Shown piece by piece: positions 17,871 to 26,835 of a stretch of DNA of 64,000 bases. Under the pieces are notes generated by a model. That model ran no database searches. It saw only the letters and a list, made by a program, of their open reading frames with translations, and was not told where the DNA came from. The stretch lies in the NCBI RefSeq assembly GCF_034366625.1, contig NZ_JAXMIH010000006.1, forward strand, positions 806,001-870,000, written 5' to 3'. Position numbers and translations under genes: made by a program. This stretch comes from Prosthecobacter sp. (GTDB taxonomy: Bacteria > Verrucomicrobiota > Verrucomicrobiia > Verrucomicrobiales > Verrucomicrobiaceae). Each line of letters opens with the position of its first letter. The stretch's first letter is position 1.

Positions 17871-18817
17871 CCAAATGAATTATCGGTGCGCAGCAGCCTG
17901 GAGGCGATCCAGCCGGTGAGGAGGACGGTGAGCAGCGGGGCGAGGCCGATTTTCAAGTTTGCGCCGATCCAGGGCAGCCAGCCGCCTGTGTGGGTGGTGA
18001 GGGCGCTGAAGTATTTCAAGCCGAAGACCCAGCCGCCGTGCAGGCCGATGCCGGCCCACAACGCGCCGGTCTGCAGGCGCACCTGCGCGAGTACCCAGCC
18101 GACGGCGAAGAGCGTGGCGAATTCGGCGAGGAGGAACTGCACGTTCCCGAAGCCGACGGCGATTTGCTTGAGCACGAGAAAACCGCTGCTCCAGGTGACG
18201 GCGGCATCGTCGATCTGCCAGCCCTCGGGGGGCTTGAGGAAGTGGACGAGGGCGAAGACAAACGTGCCGGCGATCAAGGCGGAGCGCGTGGACATGGTGC
18301 GGAGCAGCAGGCCGAGCAGCAGACCTCGGAAGAAAAACTCTTCGATGATGCTAGCGCCGAGCGCGGCGGTGATAGGCTCGCCGAATTTGAACCAGCGCGG
18401 CTGCGGATGGAGTTGATACGCGCCCATTTTGAAGAAAACGAAGCCAAGCACGAGGAGCAGGCCGCTGGCGAGTGCGAAGCCAAGCGCCCAGTGTTTGATG
18501 CCTGTGCTGATCGGCTTCCATGTCGGCAGCAGCGAGCGATCCAGCCGCACCCAGCGCAGGAAGGGCCAGATGAGCACGATGGCGCAAACGAGCACGGCGC
18601 GGTTGAAGTAGCGCGTGAAATGGGCGCGCTCGATTTCCTTCAGCAGCCAGGTGGCGAGGCCGGTGTCGCGCAACGAGGACGCGGAAAGCCAGGCGCGGCC
18701 TGCTTTGCCAAGATGAAACAGCGGCACGGCCAGCAGCGCACCGCCAATCATGACGGCGAGCAGGTACAACAGGAGTTTCGGCAGGGCAGAGGAACTGCCG
18801 GGGCTGGCGGCTTGCAT
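17867..18817 (-). CDS. CPBP-family intramembrane metalloprotease
   Basis: 316 residues with about eight hydrophobic segments. The three catalytic motifs of the CPBP (Abi/CAAX protease Rce1-like) family are present: EEFFFRG (about residues 158-164), FVFALVHFL (about 186-194) and GIGLHGGWVF (about 258-267). These Glu and His residues bind the metal inside the membrane. Family members cleave prenylated or small membrane proteins, and bacterial substrates are mostly unknown. Neighbours give no clue. The gene end is convergent with the HEPN-like gene. Confidence 0.85.
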   Translation of the reverse strand: MQAASPGSSSALPKLLLYLLAVMIGGALLAVPLFHLGKAGRAWLSASSLRDTGLATWLLKEIERAHFTRYFNRAVLVCAIVLIWPFLRWVRLDRSLLPTWKPISTGIKHWALGFALASGLLLVLGFVFFKMGAYQLHPQPRWFKFGEPITAALGASIIEEFFFRGLLLGLLLRTMSTRSALIAGTFVFALVHFLKPPEGWQIDDAAVTWSSGFLVLKQIAVGFGNVQFLLAEFATLFAVGWVLAQVRLQTGALWAGIGLHGGWVFGLKYFSALTTHTGGWLPWIGANLKIGLAPLLTVLLTGWIASRLLRTDNSFG

Positions 18818-18850
18818 GGGGGCGATACTAGCGCATCCTACACGCTCTCA

Positions 18851-19141
18851 ATGACCAAAAACCAAATCCACGAATGGCACGAACGTCTGGAAGACGGCCG
18901 CAAGCAGTACATCCGTGCGTACTGGGATTCCCGCGAATGGCTGTTTCGGGTCGCGCACCCGGACGGTGAGATGTGGATGCCACTGGAGAACCCGGAACCG
19001 GAGCGATGGCTGGAGCTGCGTGATCTGCTGTTCCGCAAGTATCAGCGCAAGAAATTGCCGTGGAAGTATGTGGAGCAGCTCGACAAGAAGCTGGAAGGCA
19101 TGGGGCTCAAGCCGGATGGCACCAAGTTGGGTGACGAATAA
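18851..19141 (+). CDS. Small conserved-looking hypothetical protein
   Basis: 96 residues from the ATG at 18851. A much longer frame upstream is the antisense shadow of the CPBP gene. The protein is charged, rich in Trp and Arg (EWHERLEDGRKQYIRAYWDSREW, then PEPERWLELRDLLFRKYQRKKLPWKYVEQLDKKL) and looks like a compact soluble helical protein. No family recognised. It starts 33 nt from the divergent CPBP gene and is convergent with the next gene. Confidence 0.6.
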   Translation: MTKNQIHEWHERLEDGRKQYIRAYWDSREWLFRVAHPDGEMWMPLENPEPERWLELRDLLFRKYQRKKLPWKYVEQLDKKLEGMGLKPDGTKLGDE

Positions 19142-19155
19142 GGCCTCGTGGCGGC

Positions 19156-19893
19156 TTATTGGGCCGAGACGTTCGTTTTGATCTCCGCAGTGACTCCACC
19201 GCCGTGAGCCGCGCCGAAACGCATGCCGACATGAACTTCAGGAAAGCGGAAGCGACGGCCTGCGCGCGCCCCCCTTCTGCGTGATGCGAAACCGAGCACG
19301 GCAGCGATGATGGCACCGCAGGCGAGCGTGATGAGAATGGCGAGCGCGAAACGCTTTTCACGCCGCTGAATCCAGAGCGATTGCTTGAGCCGCACGCTCT
19401 CCATGACACGCAGCCGGTCGATCCATGAGCGGGTGGCGAGCGCGAGGCGCTCGTCGAGCGTGAGCTTGGCATCGGTGAGGATGCGGCGCGTGTCCTGCAT
19501 GATCTCGACGAGTTCGGCGGATGGATAACGTTGCCAAAAATCGGGGGCGAAGGACATGGCGCTGCTGTTGCTGGCCCGATCATAGGCCATGAGCACGGCG
19601 GGGCGCTCCGCGCTCCATTCGCGACGCGTGATCTGAGCCTGACGCCGGACGGTGATGCCCGCCGGGGTGAAACTGGAGGCGGTGATCCAGGCGTCGCATT
19701 TCAAATCCTCACGGAACAGCTTCAGTTCATAGGCGAGCTGGCGGTGGGTTTCTTCAGTTAGCGCCCGGGTGTCGTCCTGGATGCCATCAGCGGGGGCGGC
19801 GGCATGAGCGATGCCCCCTGCAGCCCAAATCAGCCAGAAACCAGCCCATGCCGGGAGAAGCAGGCGTTGGTTGAGGCGGGAAACGGGTCGCAT
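19156..19893 (-). CDS. Membrane-anchored secreted hypothetical protein (possible TPM-like fold)
   Basis: 245 residues from the ATG at 19893, which gives a signal peptide ending near AAGGIAHAAA. A soluble extracytoplasmic domain (about 35-175; RALTEETHRQLAYELKLFRE, then RPAVLMAYDRASNSSAMSFA) is followed by one TM helix (about 185-208, ALAILITLACGAIIAAVLGFA) and a short basic tail. The layout and the region around VLMAYDR recall TPM-domain proteins (YgcG/Psb32-like), but similarity is weak. It is divergent from nuoD by about 180 nt. Confidence 0.55.
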   Translation of the reverse strand: MRPVSRLNQRLLLPAWAGFWLIWAAGGIAHAAAPADGIQDDTRALTEETHRQLAYELKLFREDLKCDAWITASSFTPAGITVRRQAQITRREWSAERPAVLMAYDRASNSSAMSFAPDFWQRYPSAELVEIMQDTRRILTDAKLTLDERLALATRSWIDRLRVMESVRLKQSLWIQRREKRFALAILITLACGAIIAAVLGFASRRRGARAGRRFRFPEVHVGMRFGAAHGGGVTAEIKTNVSAQ

Positions 19894-20072
19894 GGTCGGG
19901 ACAGTCTGTCTCAGACCGGGCCTGTGGGCAACTTTTCGGGAAACTGCCTTTATATAATGCAAAATGATGAGGGACTGAGGTGGCTTGTGAAATTTTTCAC
20001 AAAATCGCCTTGCCGCTCTTTGGGCAGCGTAGATAGATAGTCTTCACGCCCGAGACCAGACCCCTGCTTTTC

Positions 20073-21332
20073 ATGCCCACCGTCACCCGAGAATACGAGG
20101 CCCCGGATACCGCCGCCAAGGCAGCCCGGCAGCTCGAAACCGTGGAGGAAGCCACGACGGACATCGTGGGGGAGAAATTGGTGCTCAACATGGGGCCCAG
20201 CCATCCGGCCACCCACGGGGTGCTGCGGTTGATCCTGGAGCTGGACGGCGAAATCATCACCAAAGCTGATCCAGACGTCGGCTTCCTGCATCGTGGTGAC
20301 GAAAAGATCGCCGAGAACATGCACTACAACCAGTTCGTGCCTTACACGGACCGGCTGGATTATCTGGCGCCACTGGCGAACAACGTGGCGTACGCGCTCG
20401 CGGTTGAGAAACTCATGGGCTGGGAAGTTCCGGCACGTGGCCGGGCGATTCGTGTGATCTGCTGTGAACTGGCCCGCATCTCCGCGCATATGCTCGGTGT
20501 CGGAGTGTTTGCGATGGATGTCGGGGCGATGACGGTGTTCCTCTACACCTTCACCGAGCGCGAAAAGGTCTACAATCTTTGCGAGCAGCTCACAGGAGCG
20601 CGCTTTACCACCAGCTACACGCGTGTGGGCGGCCAGATCCGCGACCTGCCGAACGGCTTTGTCGGTGCGGTGAGGCAGTTCCTCGGCGAACTGGAACCTG
20701 TGATCGACGAGATCGACAAGCTGCTCTCCCGCAATCGCATCTTCATGGAGCGGACGCAGGACATCGGGGTGATTTCCAAAGAAGACGCCATCGGCTATGG
20801 CCTCACGGGTCCGAATCTGCGTGGTTCTGGCGTTGATCATGACATCCGCAAGGCGAAGCCTTATCTGGATTACGACAAGTACGAGTTTGATGTCCCGGTG
20901 GGAACGAAGGGGGACTGCTATGACCGCTACCTCGTGCGCATGGAGGAGATGAGGCAAAGCGTTCGCATCCTGAAACAGGTGTTCGCCAGTTTGCCTGAAG
21001 GTCCGATCAACGTGGCAGACGCCAAAGGGCTGCTGCCCAAGAAAGAAAAAGTGCTGATGAAGATGGAGGAGTTGATCCACCACTTCATTCTCGCCACCCA
21101 GGGCATTGATGCGCCCGCTGGAGAAGTTTATTTTGCCGCCGAGAACCCCAAGGGCGAGCTCGGCTTCTACATCAACAGCACTGGTGGCGGCGTGCCGCAT
21201 CGTCTGAAAATTCGCGCTCCCTCCTTCCTGAACCTCAGCATCATTTCCAAACTGATTCCCGGCCACATGCTCAGCGACATTCCCGCCGTGCTGGGCAGCC
21301 TGGACTTCGTCATGGGCGAGTGTGACCGCTGA
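20073..21332 (+). CDS. nuoD: NADH-quinone oxidoreductase subunit D
   Basis: 419 residues. LNMGPSHPATHGVLR (near 39-53), GFLHRGDEKIAE, NQFVPYTDRLDYL, RVGGQIRDLPNGF and the C-terminal KIRAPSFLNLSIISKLIPGHMLSDIPAVLGSLDFVMGECDR are signatures of NuoD, the 49-kDa quinone-site subunit of complex I, peripheral on the cytoplasmic face. The final Asp and Arg match the family end. Only nuoD and nuoE are here, so the rest of complex I must be encoded elsewhere. Confidence 0.96.
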   Translation: MPTVTREYEAPDTAAKAARQLETVEEATTDIVGEKLVLNMGPSHPATHGVLRLILELDGEIITKADPDVGFLHRGDEKIAENMHYNQFVPYTDRLDYLAPLANNVAYALAVEKLMGWEVPARGRAIRVICCELARISAHMLGVGVFAMDVGAMTVFLYTFTEREKVYNLCEQLTGARFTTSYTRVGGQIRDLPNGFVGAVRQFLGELEPVIDEIDKLLSRNRIFMERTQDIGVISKEDAIGYGLTGPNLRGSGVDHDIRKAKPYLDYDKYEFDVPVGTKGDCYDRYLVRMEEMRQSVRILKQVFASLPEGPINVADAKGLLPKKEKVLMKMEELIHHFILATQGIDAPAGEVYFAAENPKGELGFYINSTGGGVPHRLKIRAPSFLNLSIISKLIPGHMLSDIPAVLGSLDFVMGECDR

Positions 21333-21366
21333 TTTAACCCAACCTTTTCATCCGAGACACGCACGC

Positions 21367-21867
21367 ATGGCCTTTGAAGTTCCAGCCGAGTTGGAAAAAC
21401 GCATGGACGAGGCGATCTCGCATTATCCTGTCTCAAAACGCAGTGCTGTGCTGCCACTGCTACATCTGGTGCAGGAGCACTTTCGTTTCATCGGCGATGA
21501 GGCGGTGACCTGGGTGGCCGCCAAGCTGGGCTTGGAGCCGATTCAAGTGCTCGAAGTAGTGACTTTCTATCCGGGCTTCCGCCAAGCCGCTCCTGGCAAG
21601 TTTCACATCCGCGTCTGCCGCACGCTTTCGTGCGCGATGGCTGGCAGCTACGAACTGATGGATGCGCTCTGCAAGGCCGGGAACATGGACCGCTCCCACA
21701 CTGACCATCACCATCCCATCGCAGTCAGCCCCGATGGCAAGTACAGCATCGAGTTTGCCGAATGTCTTGCGAGCTGCGGTTTTGGTCCCGTGTGCATGGT
21801 TGAGGACGACTTTTATGAGAAGGTCGATCCGGCGACAGCGGGGACGTTATTGGCAAAGTACGCCTGA
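21367..21867 (+). CDS. nuoE: NADH-quinone oxidoreductase subunit E
   Basis: 166 residues from the ATG at 21367; a start at 21322 would add unrelated residues. It has a helical N-terminus and a thioredoxin-like [2Fe-2S] domain with four Cys at 84, 89, 133 and 137 (C-x4-C and C-x3-C), exactly the 24-kDa subunit pattern. A short His-rich insert (SHTDHHHP) lies at about 110-117 between the Cys pairs. The subunit belongs to the NADH dehydrogenase arm with NuoF. It follows nuoD by 34 nt, and a bidirectional-looking terminator follows. Confidence 0.94.
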   Translation: MAFEVPAELEKRMDEAISHYPVSKRSAVLPLLHLVQEHFRFIGDEAVTWVAAKLGLEPIQVLEVVTFYPGFRQAAPGKFHIRVCRTLSCAMAGSYELMDALCKAGNMDRSHTDHHHPIAVSPDGKYSIEFAECLASCGFGPVCMVEDDFYEKVDPATAGTLLAKYA

Positions 21868-21874
21868 TCCCGGA

Positions 21875-21907
21875 AAACAAAAGCGCAGCGGTCATTCCCG
21901 CTGCGCT
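21875..21907. terminator. Terminator between convergent nuoE and pseudopilin genes
   Basis: Perfect 10-bp arms AGCGCAGCGG (21882-21891) and CCGCTGCGCT (21898-21907). Read on the minus strand it is followed by TTTTGTTTT, so it terminates the pseudopilin transcript best; it may also serve nuoE. Confidence 0.75.
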
Positions 21908-21931
21908 CAAGATTCGATTCAAAGCCGGCTG

Positions 21932-22582
21932 TTACTTCGATCTCCAGGACACCACATCGTCCTTCGTCTGGGGCACGAGATCCTTACCATAGCTATAAAC
22001 GGCAACTTCCGTGGGCAGTTTTTGAGGAGGCGGGCTGGTCGGATTTTGCGCGATGGTGGGGTCGGAGCTGTTTAAATCGGGATTCATCACCTGTTTGTCG
22101 CCATTGGTGTCGAGCAGCACATAATAAGGCGACCCCCAAAGATCGACCAGTTTGTAAGGTGGCTGCTGGTTGACGAGACCAAATTTGCCGTTCTTGGCGA
22201 TCGGGAGATCAATGAACTTGATGTCCTTGGGGTTGAGGCTGGTGGAACCTGAATCATCCGAGGAAGAAGTGCTCATCAACGCGCTGACGAGACCGGTATT
22301 CTCATCTGTGGGCAAGGCTTGAATATCCTCGCCGTCGGATGCGCTGCTGAGCATGCTGGAATTGACCGGATAACGGTTGTATTCGACCTGGTAGCTTGAA
22401 ATGGCAATGCGCAGGTCTTTGATGACAGTCTGCACCTGCAGCTTTCGCGCATCTTCCATCATCTTCGATGCTTGAGACATCACCAGGCCGGCCAGGATGC
22501 CGATGATGGTGATCACCACCAGCAGTTCGATGAGTGTGAATCCCTGGCGCGCCGCAGGGTTGAAACGGGGTTTGATTTTCAT
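21932..22582 (-). CDS. Type II secretion pseudopilin-like protein (GspG-like)
   Basis: 216 residues from the ATG at 22582. Prepilin peptidase motif: short basic leader MKIKPRFNPAARQG, then FTLIELLVVITIIGILAGLV, with cleavage after Gly14 and the conserved Glu at +5. The soluble part (ARKLQVQTVIKDLRIAISSYQVEYNRYP, then VDLWGSPYYVLLDTNGDKQV) fits the major pseudopilin GspG, including a calcium-loop-like DTNGD. No other secretion gene is adjacent. Orphan pseudopilins with this leader are numerous in Verrucomicrobia, so it may serve a general type II system or be specialised. Confidence 0.85.
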   Translation of the reverse strand: MKIKPRFNPAARQGFTLIELLVVITIIGILAGLVMSQASKMMEDARKLQVQTVIKDLRIAISSYQVEYNRYPVNSSMLSSASDGEDIQALPTDENTGLVSALMSTSSSDDSGSTSLNPKDIKFIDLPIAKNGKFGLVNQQPPYKLVDLWGSPYYVLLDTNGDKQVMNPDLNSSDPTIAQNPTSPPPQKLPTEVAVYSYGKDLVPQTKDDVVSWRSK

Positions 22583-22909
22583 ATTCTTCGGTTGGGTGTG
22601 TGTTTGAAAAGGCAGGAGTCGACGCCTCTGAGCGAACGTCTCGGACTTCATGCGCTTCGATTAAATCGCTTTTGAATCTACGCGTCAATACTTGTCATGC
22701 GCATGCGAGAACTTCATGCGTTGTGGCACGGCGTGCATGGAATGCAGATGTGCAAAAGACCGCCAAGGCATGTTCATCGGCGCGGGCCTTCTGAACTTTT
22801 GATTGTCAACTAATGCTTGCATCATATGTTCAATCGCTATAAATCCGCGCCTCAATCCACACAGACACACACAACAACCACGATTCGCATCAGACGATCC
22901 GCAACATCT
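22583..22909. other. Divergent intergenic region upstream of ppdK
   Basis: This 327-nt gap separates the pseudopilin and ppdK genes. The only signal I see is a possible sigma-70 promoter for ppdK: TTGTCA (22803-22808), 16 nt, TATGTT (22825-22830). A frame from 22817 would extend PPDK by 31 residues without homology and is not used. No repeat or RNA structure was noticed. Confidence 0.4.
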
Positions 22910-25834
22910 ATGGCAAAGACAGCATCCAAGGGCAGCGCAGATAAAAAGAAGTACGTTTATTTTTTCGGAGCGGGAAAAGCAGACGGTGATGGTTCCATGA
23001 AGGCATTGCTGGGTGGCAAGGGTGCCAACCTCGCAGAGATGAGCCGCATTGGTCTTCCGGTGCCTCCCGGGTTCACCATCAGCACCGATGTGTGCACCTA
23101 CTTTTATCAAAACAAGAAGACCTACCCTGCTGCTCTCCAGACGCAGATGGAAAACGCCGTCAAGGGCATGGAGAAAATCATGGGTTACAAGTTTGGAGAT
23201 GCCAAAGGTTTCCCGCTGCTTGTTGCTGTTCGCTCCGGTGCGCGTGATTCGATGCCCGGCATGATGGACACGATCCTCAATCTGGGCCTGAACGACCAGA
23301 CGGTTCTTTCGCTCGTCGCCGCCACCAACAACGAACGCTTTGCCTGGGACTGCTACCGCCGTTTCGTCCAGATGTACGGCGACGTGGTGCTCGGCGTGCA
23401 GAAACTCGAAGGCGAAGATCATGAGCCGTTTGAAACGGTCATCGAGAAGTTCAAGCACGAAACATATCACAAGGACATCATCGACAGCGATCTTACCGCC
23501 GCCGACCAGCAGGAACTGGTGAAGCGCTTCAAGGCGCTCGTCAAAGAGCGTACCGGCAAAGTGTTCCCCTCCGACCCATGGGAACAGCTCCGTGGTGCCG
23601 CCGGTGCCGTCTTTGGAAGCTGGATGAATGACCGCGCGATCGTTTACCGCCGCAAATACAACATCCCGGCTGAATGGGGCACGGCTGTGAACGTGCAGGC
23701 GATGGTCTTCGGCAACACAGGCAACACCTCCGGTTCCGGCGTGGCCTTCACGCGCAACCCGGCCAACGGTGTCAACGAATTCTACGGTGAGTTCCTCATC
23801 AATGCCCAGGGTGAGGATGTCGTCGCCGGGGTGCGCACACCTGAGCCCGTCATTCAACTCGCGAAGGAGATGCCAAAATCCTACGCGGAGTTGCTCCTGG
23901 TTCGTCAGAAGCTCGAGAAGCACTTCAAGGATGTGCAGGACGTTGAGTTCACCATTCAGGAAGGCAAGCTGTTCATGCTGCAGACCCGCAATGGCAAACG
24001 CACCGCCGCTGCCGCGCTGAAGTTCTCCATGGACATGGTGAAGGAAAAGCTCATCGACTGGGAAACCGCCATCCTGCGCAATCCTGCCGATCAACTCGAC
24101 CAGTTGCTGGCCCCGATCTTTGATGTCGCCGACGTCAAGAGGGCGAAAGCCATTGCCTCCGGTCTGCCCGCCGGCCCGGGTGCCGCCTCCGGCAAAATTT
24201 ACCTCAATGCGGATCGTGCCGTCATCGCCGAGCAAAATGGCGAAAAGGTGCTTCTCGTCCGCAACGAGACCAGCCCTGAGGATCTTCGCGGCATGATTGC
24301 TGCTGAAGGCATTCTGACTGCTCGTGGTGGTGTCTCCTCACACGCGGCCCTCGTTGCCCGCCAGATGGGCAAAGTCTGCATCTGTGGTGCTGCCGCCCTC
24401 GAAATCGACTACGACAAGAAAACCGTCACAGTTGCCGGACAAACCTTCAAGGAGGGTGATTTCCTCTCCATCGATGGCACCAGTGGCATCGTTTATGGCG
24501 GACAGCTCAAGACTGCGCCGTCTGAAATCATCACCGGCATGATCCATGGTGATAAAGCGGCCCAAGCCACCGAGAAGTTCAAGAGCTTCCAGCAGTTGAT
24601 GGTATGGTGTGGCAAAGCCACGCGCCTTCAGGTGCGCACGAATGCCGACAATCCAGAACAGACTCAGAACGCCATCGCGTTCGGCGCGCAGGGCATTGGC
24701 CTTACCCGCACAGAGCACATGTTCTTCGAAGGAGACCGTATCGACGCTGTGCGTGAAATGATTCTGGCCGACAACGTGGCGGACCGCAAAAAAGCGCTCG
24801 CGAAGCTGCTTCCATACCAGCGTGAAGATTTCACTGGCATCTTTACCGCGCTCAAAGGACTGCCCGCCACCATTCGTCTGCTTGACCCGCCGCTTCACGA
24901 GTTTGTTCCTCATGAAGAAAAGGCGCAGGCCGAGCTGGCGAAGAAAATGGGCGTCTCGGTTGAGAAAGTCGCCGCACGTGTCCAAGCCCTTCACGAGTTC
25001 AACCCGATGCTTGGTCATCGTGGCTGCCGCCTGGGCATCGCTTATCCCGAGATCACCGAAATGCAGGCTCGCGCCATCTTTGAAGCCGCCGCAGATGTGG
25101 CGAAGAAGAAGATCAAGGTGAAGCCCGAGGTGATGATTCCGCTCGTCGGCTTCAAGAAAGAACTCGACCTTCAGGTCGAAATCGTGCATAAAGTGGCAAA
25201 AGAAGTGATGAGCGAGAAAAAAGTGAAGCTCGATTATCTGGTCGGCACCATGATTGAGGTGCCGCGTGGAGCACTCACGGCTGATGAGATCGCCGAGACG
25301 GCGGAGTTCTTCAGCTTCGGCACCAACGACCTCACTCAAACAGCGCTCGGCATCAGCCGTGATGACATGGGCAGCTTCCTGATGCCCTACACCGAGAACG
25401 AAATCTTCAAGAAGAACCCCTTTGCCACGCTGGATCAGACCGGTGTCGGACAGCTCATCCAGATCGCCATTGAAAAAGGCCGCAAGACCAAGCCTGACAT
25501 CAAGCTCGGCATCTGCGGCGAGCACGGTGGTGATCCTGACAGCGTCAAATTCTGCCACCGTGTGGGTCTCACATATGTGAGTTGCAGTCCTTTCCGAGTT
25601 CCCGTCGCACGCCTTGCCGCCGCGCAGGCTGCGATTGAAGAAAAACGCGCCGCCGCCAAGGCCGCCGCAGGAAAAAATGTCCGTGGAGGCAAGCCTGCCT
25701 CTGCGGCAAAACAAAACAACGCAACCAACAACAAACAGAGGATAAACACCATGGCTAAGAAAGCTGCAAAGAAAGCCGCCAAGAAGGCTCCCGCCAAGAA
25801 AGCCGCCAAAAAGGCCGCCAAGAAGAAGAAGTAA
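22910..25834 (+). CDS. ppdK: Pyruvate phosphate dikinase with basic C-terminal tail
   Basis: 974 residues from the ATG at 22910. The ATP-grasp domain begins [10 protein letters not shown] with [12 protein letters not shown]. The phosphohistidine domain has [13 protein letters not shown], with the phospho-accepting His near 478. The PEP/pyruvate barrel ends with [10 protein letters not shown] (catalytic Cys near 869) and [19 protein letters not shown]. It interconverts ATP, phosphate and pyruvate with AMP, PPi and PEP. The normal family end is near residue 905. Here about 65 more residues follow, ending in a Lys/Ala repeat ([20 protein letters not shown]) like histone-H1-type bacterial proteins. 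The tail may be translated separately from an internal start at 25751. Confidence 0.95.
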   Translation: MAKTASKGSADKKKYVYFFGAGKADGDGSMKALLGGKGANLAEMSRIGLPVPPGFTISTDVCTYFYQNKKTYPAALQTQMENAVKGMEKIMGYKFGDAKGFPLLVAVRSGARDSMPGMMDTILNLGLNDQTVLSLVAATNNERFAWDCYRRFVQMYGDVVLGVQKLEGEDHEPFETVIEKFKHETYHKDIIDSDLTAADQQELVKRFKALVKERTGKVFPSDPWEQLRGAAGAVFGSWMNDRAIVYRRKYNIPAEWGTAVNVQAMVFGNTGNTSGSGVAFTRNPANGVNEFYGEFLINAQGEDVVAGVRTPEPVIQLAKEMPKSYAELLLVRQKLEKHFKDVQDVEFTIQEGKLFMLQTRNGKRTAAAALKFSMDMVKEKLIDWETAILRNPADQLDQLLAPIFDVADVKRAKAIASGLPAGPGAASGKIYLNADRAVIAEQNGEKVLLVRNETSPEDLRGMIAAEGILTARGGVSSHAALVARQMGKVCICGAAALEIDYDKKTVTVAGQTFKEGDFLSIDGTSGIVYGGQLKTAPSEIITGMIHGDKAAQATEKFKSFQQLMVWCGKATRLQVRTNADNPEQTQNAIAFGAQGIGLTRTEHMFFEGDRIDAVREMILADNVADRKKALAKLLPYQREDFTGIFTALKGLPATIRLLDPPLHEFVPHEEKAQAELAKKMGVSVEKVAARVQALHEFNPMLGHRGCRLGIAYPEITEMQARAIFEAAADVAKKKIKVKPEVMIPLVGFKKELDLQVEIVHKVAKEVMSEKKVKLDYLVGTMIEVPRGALTADEIAETAEFFSFGTNDLTQTALGISRDDMGSFLMPYTENEIFKKNPFATLDQTGVGQLIQIAIEKGRKTKPDIKLGICGEHGGDPDSVKFCHRVGLTYVSCSPFRVPVARLAAAQAAIEEKRAAAKAAAGKNVRGGKPASAAKQNNATNNKQRINTMAKKAAKKAAKKAPAKKAAKKAAKKKK
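25751..25834 (+). CDS. Possible internal start: 27-residue Lys/Ala-rich peptide
   Basis: An ATG in the ppdK frame at 25751 is preceded by AGAGGA about 7 nt upstream, a good ribosome-binding site. Translation from it would give a free 27-residue basic peptide ([20 protein letters not shown] and on), similar to nucleoid-binding H1-like tails. Whether it is made alone, only as the PPDK tail, or both cannot be told from sequence. Confidence 0.35.
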   Translation: MAKKAAKKAAKKAPAKKAAKKAAKKKK

Positions 25835-25838
25835 CGCG

Positions 25839-25916
25839 TTGACCTCCTTGTGAGGTCAATGTGGCGGAGCAATTCGCCATCAAAAGCCCTGTGGGGATCA
25901 CTCCTCACAGGGCTTT
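25839..25916 (+). terminator. Two hairpins after ppdK; the second a strong terminator
   Basis: Hairpin 1 has arms TTGACCTC/GAGGTCAA (25839-25846, 25852-25859). Hairpin 2 has perfect 11-bp arms AAAGCCCTGTG (25883-25893) and CACAGGGCTTT (25906-25916). The flanking A and T make the second usable on both strands, between convergent ppdK and the lipoprotein gene. Confidence 0.75.
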
Positions 25917-26001
25917 CTGGTTTAAAGCGCCTCCCCTCGCAGGGACACCGCATTTCAGTCGCTGCACATGGGCGGGAAATCCTGAGCCGCCCGAACGGAC
26001 C

Positions 26002-26553
26002 CTACCGCCGTACATTCTCATCATAGATGGAACCCGGAGGTGGTTGTGAGAGGTAGGTGCCACCTGCGGAGATCGCATCATTTCGAGTGGCTTGGGCATT
26101 GCCGAACTGCTCGTTGACGGCACGGATGCTGCCCATCCCGGCGGACCCGCTCTGTCCAGTGACCTGCCCAAAATTTTGATTTGAGGGACGATAGAATGAT
26201 TCCCCCTGCGTGGATCCCGGATTGAGTGCCACCGGCGCGTCTGGTGTGGGCACCCCGTCCGCCTTGCGTTCGGACTCGGCGAGGAAATGTTTATTCCATG
26301 CGGCGTCGTTCACTTGCTCGGCGACCTTGGCGTCGAGTTTGCCTTTTCGTTCTTCATACTCCGCCTTGCTGATAGCACCGCTGGCACGCTGTCGTTCGAT
26401 GGCATCATACTCGCCTTGGTATCTGGCATGGACCACCTTTTCATAGGCGGTCAGTTCCGCGAGAGTCGGCGTACTGTCCATCGTGGACGAGGCACAGGAG
26501 GCGAGCAGTCCGGAGAGCATGGCTGCTGCTAGAATGGTTGAAACGATCTTCAT
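26002..26553 (-). CDS. Hypothetical lipoprotein
   Basis: 183 residues with a lipoprotein signal: MKIVSTILAAAMLSGLLASC, lipobox LASC with Cys20. A predicted helical region (about 30-95, charged; SGAISKAEYEERKGKL resembles a SHOCT-like short motif) is followed by a Gly/Ser/Asn/Gln-rich disordered C-terminus. The ISKAEYEERKGKLD stretch is the only family-like feature. Likely membrane-anchored on the periplasmic side; function unknown. Convergent with ppdK. Confidence 0.7.
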   Translation of the reverse strand: MKIVSTILAAAMLSGLLASCASSTMDSTPTLAELTAYEKVVHARYQGEYDAIERQRASGAISKAEYEERKGKLDAKVAEQVNDAAWNKHFLAESERKADGVPTPDAPVALNPGSTQGESFYRPSNQNFGQVTGQSGSAGMGSIRAVNEQFGNAQATRNDAISAGGTYLSQPPPGSIYDENVRR

Positions 26554-26658
26554 GGCTGTAGATTATGACAACAGTCGCCCCTTTTCAATTCAAAGACCGT
26601 TGCATCCTGCGCCCTCCCTCCCACCCTATGACAGACATCGCCGCCGTTTTGGACCCCT

Positions 26659-26835
26659 ATGCATCATCTTTACGAAGCCGAAGGCGAACGCCAGCTTAGC
26701 ATGATTGCACCCGAGGAATGGCACCAACGCTGGATCGGCAGTTCTCGTCTCAATACTGACAGACGCTGGCAGATTAAAAAAACCGTCTCCAGCTTCAACA
26801 TCCGTAATCAGGGGCACCCCATCGTCACAAGCTGA
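26659..26835 (+). CDS. Small ORF translationally coupled to avtA
   Basis: 58 residues, starting MHHLYEAEGERQLSMIAPEE and ending GHPIVTS. The stop overlaps the avtA start (TGATG), typical of coupled genes. The composition (several Trp, His and Arg) looks protein-like rather than random, but no family is recognised and no clear ribosome-binding site precedes the ATG. It could be a leader gene or a degenerate remnant. Confidence 0.35.
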   Translation: MHHLYEAEGERQLSMIAPEEWHQRWIGSSRLNTDRRWQIKKTVSSFNIRNQGHPIVTS

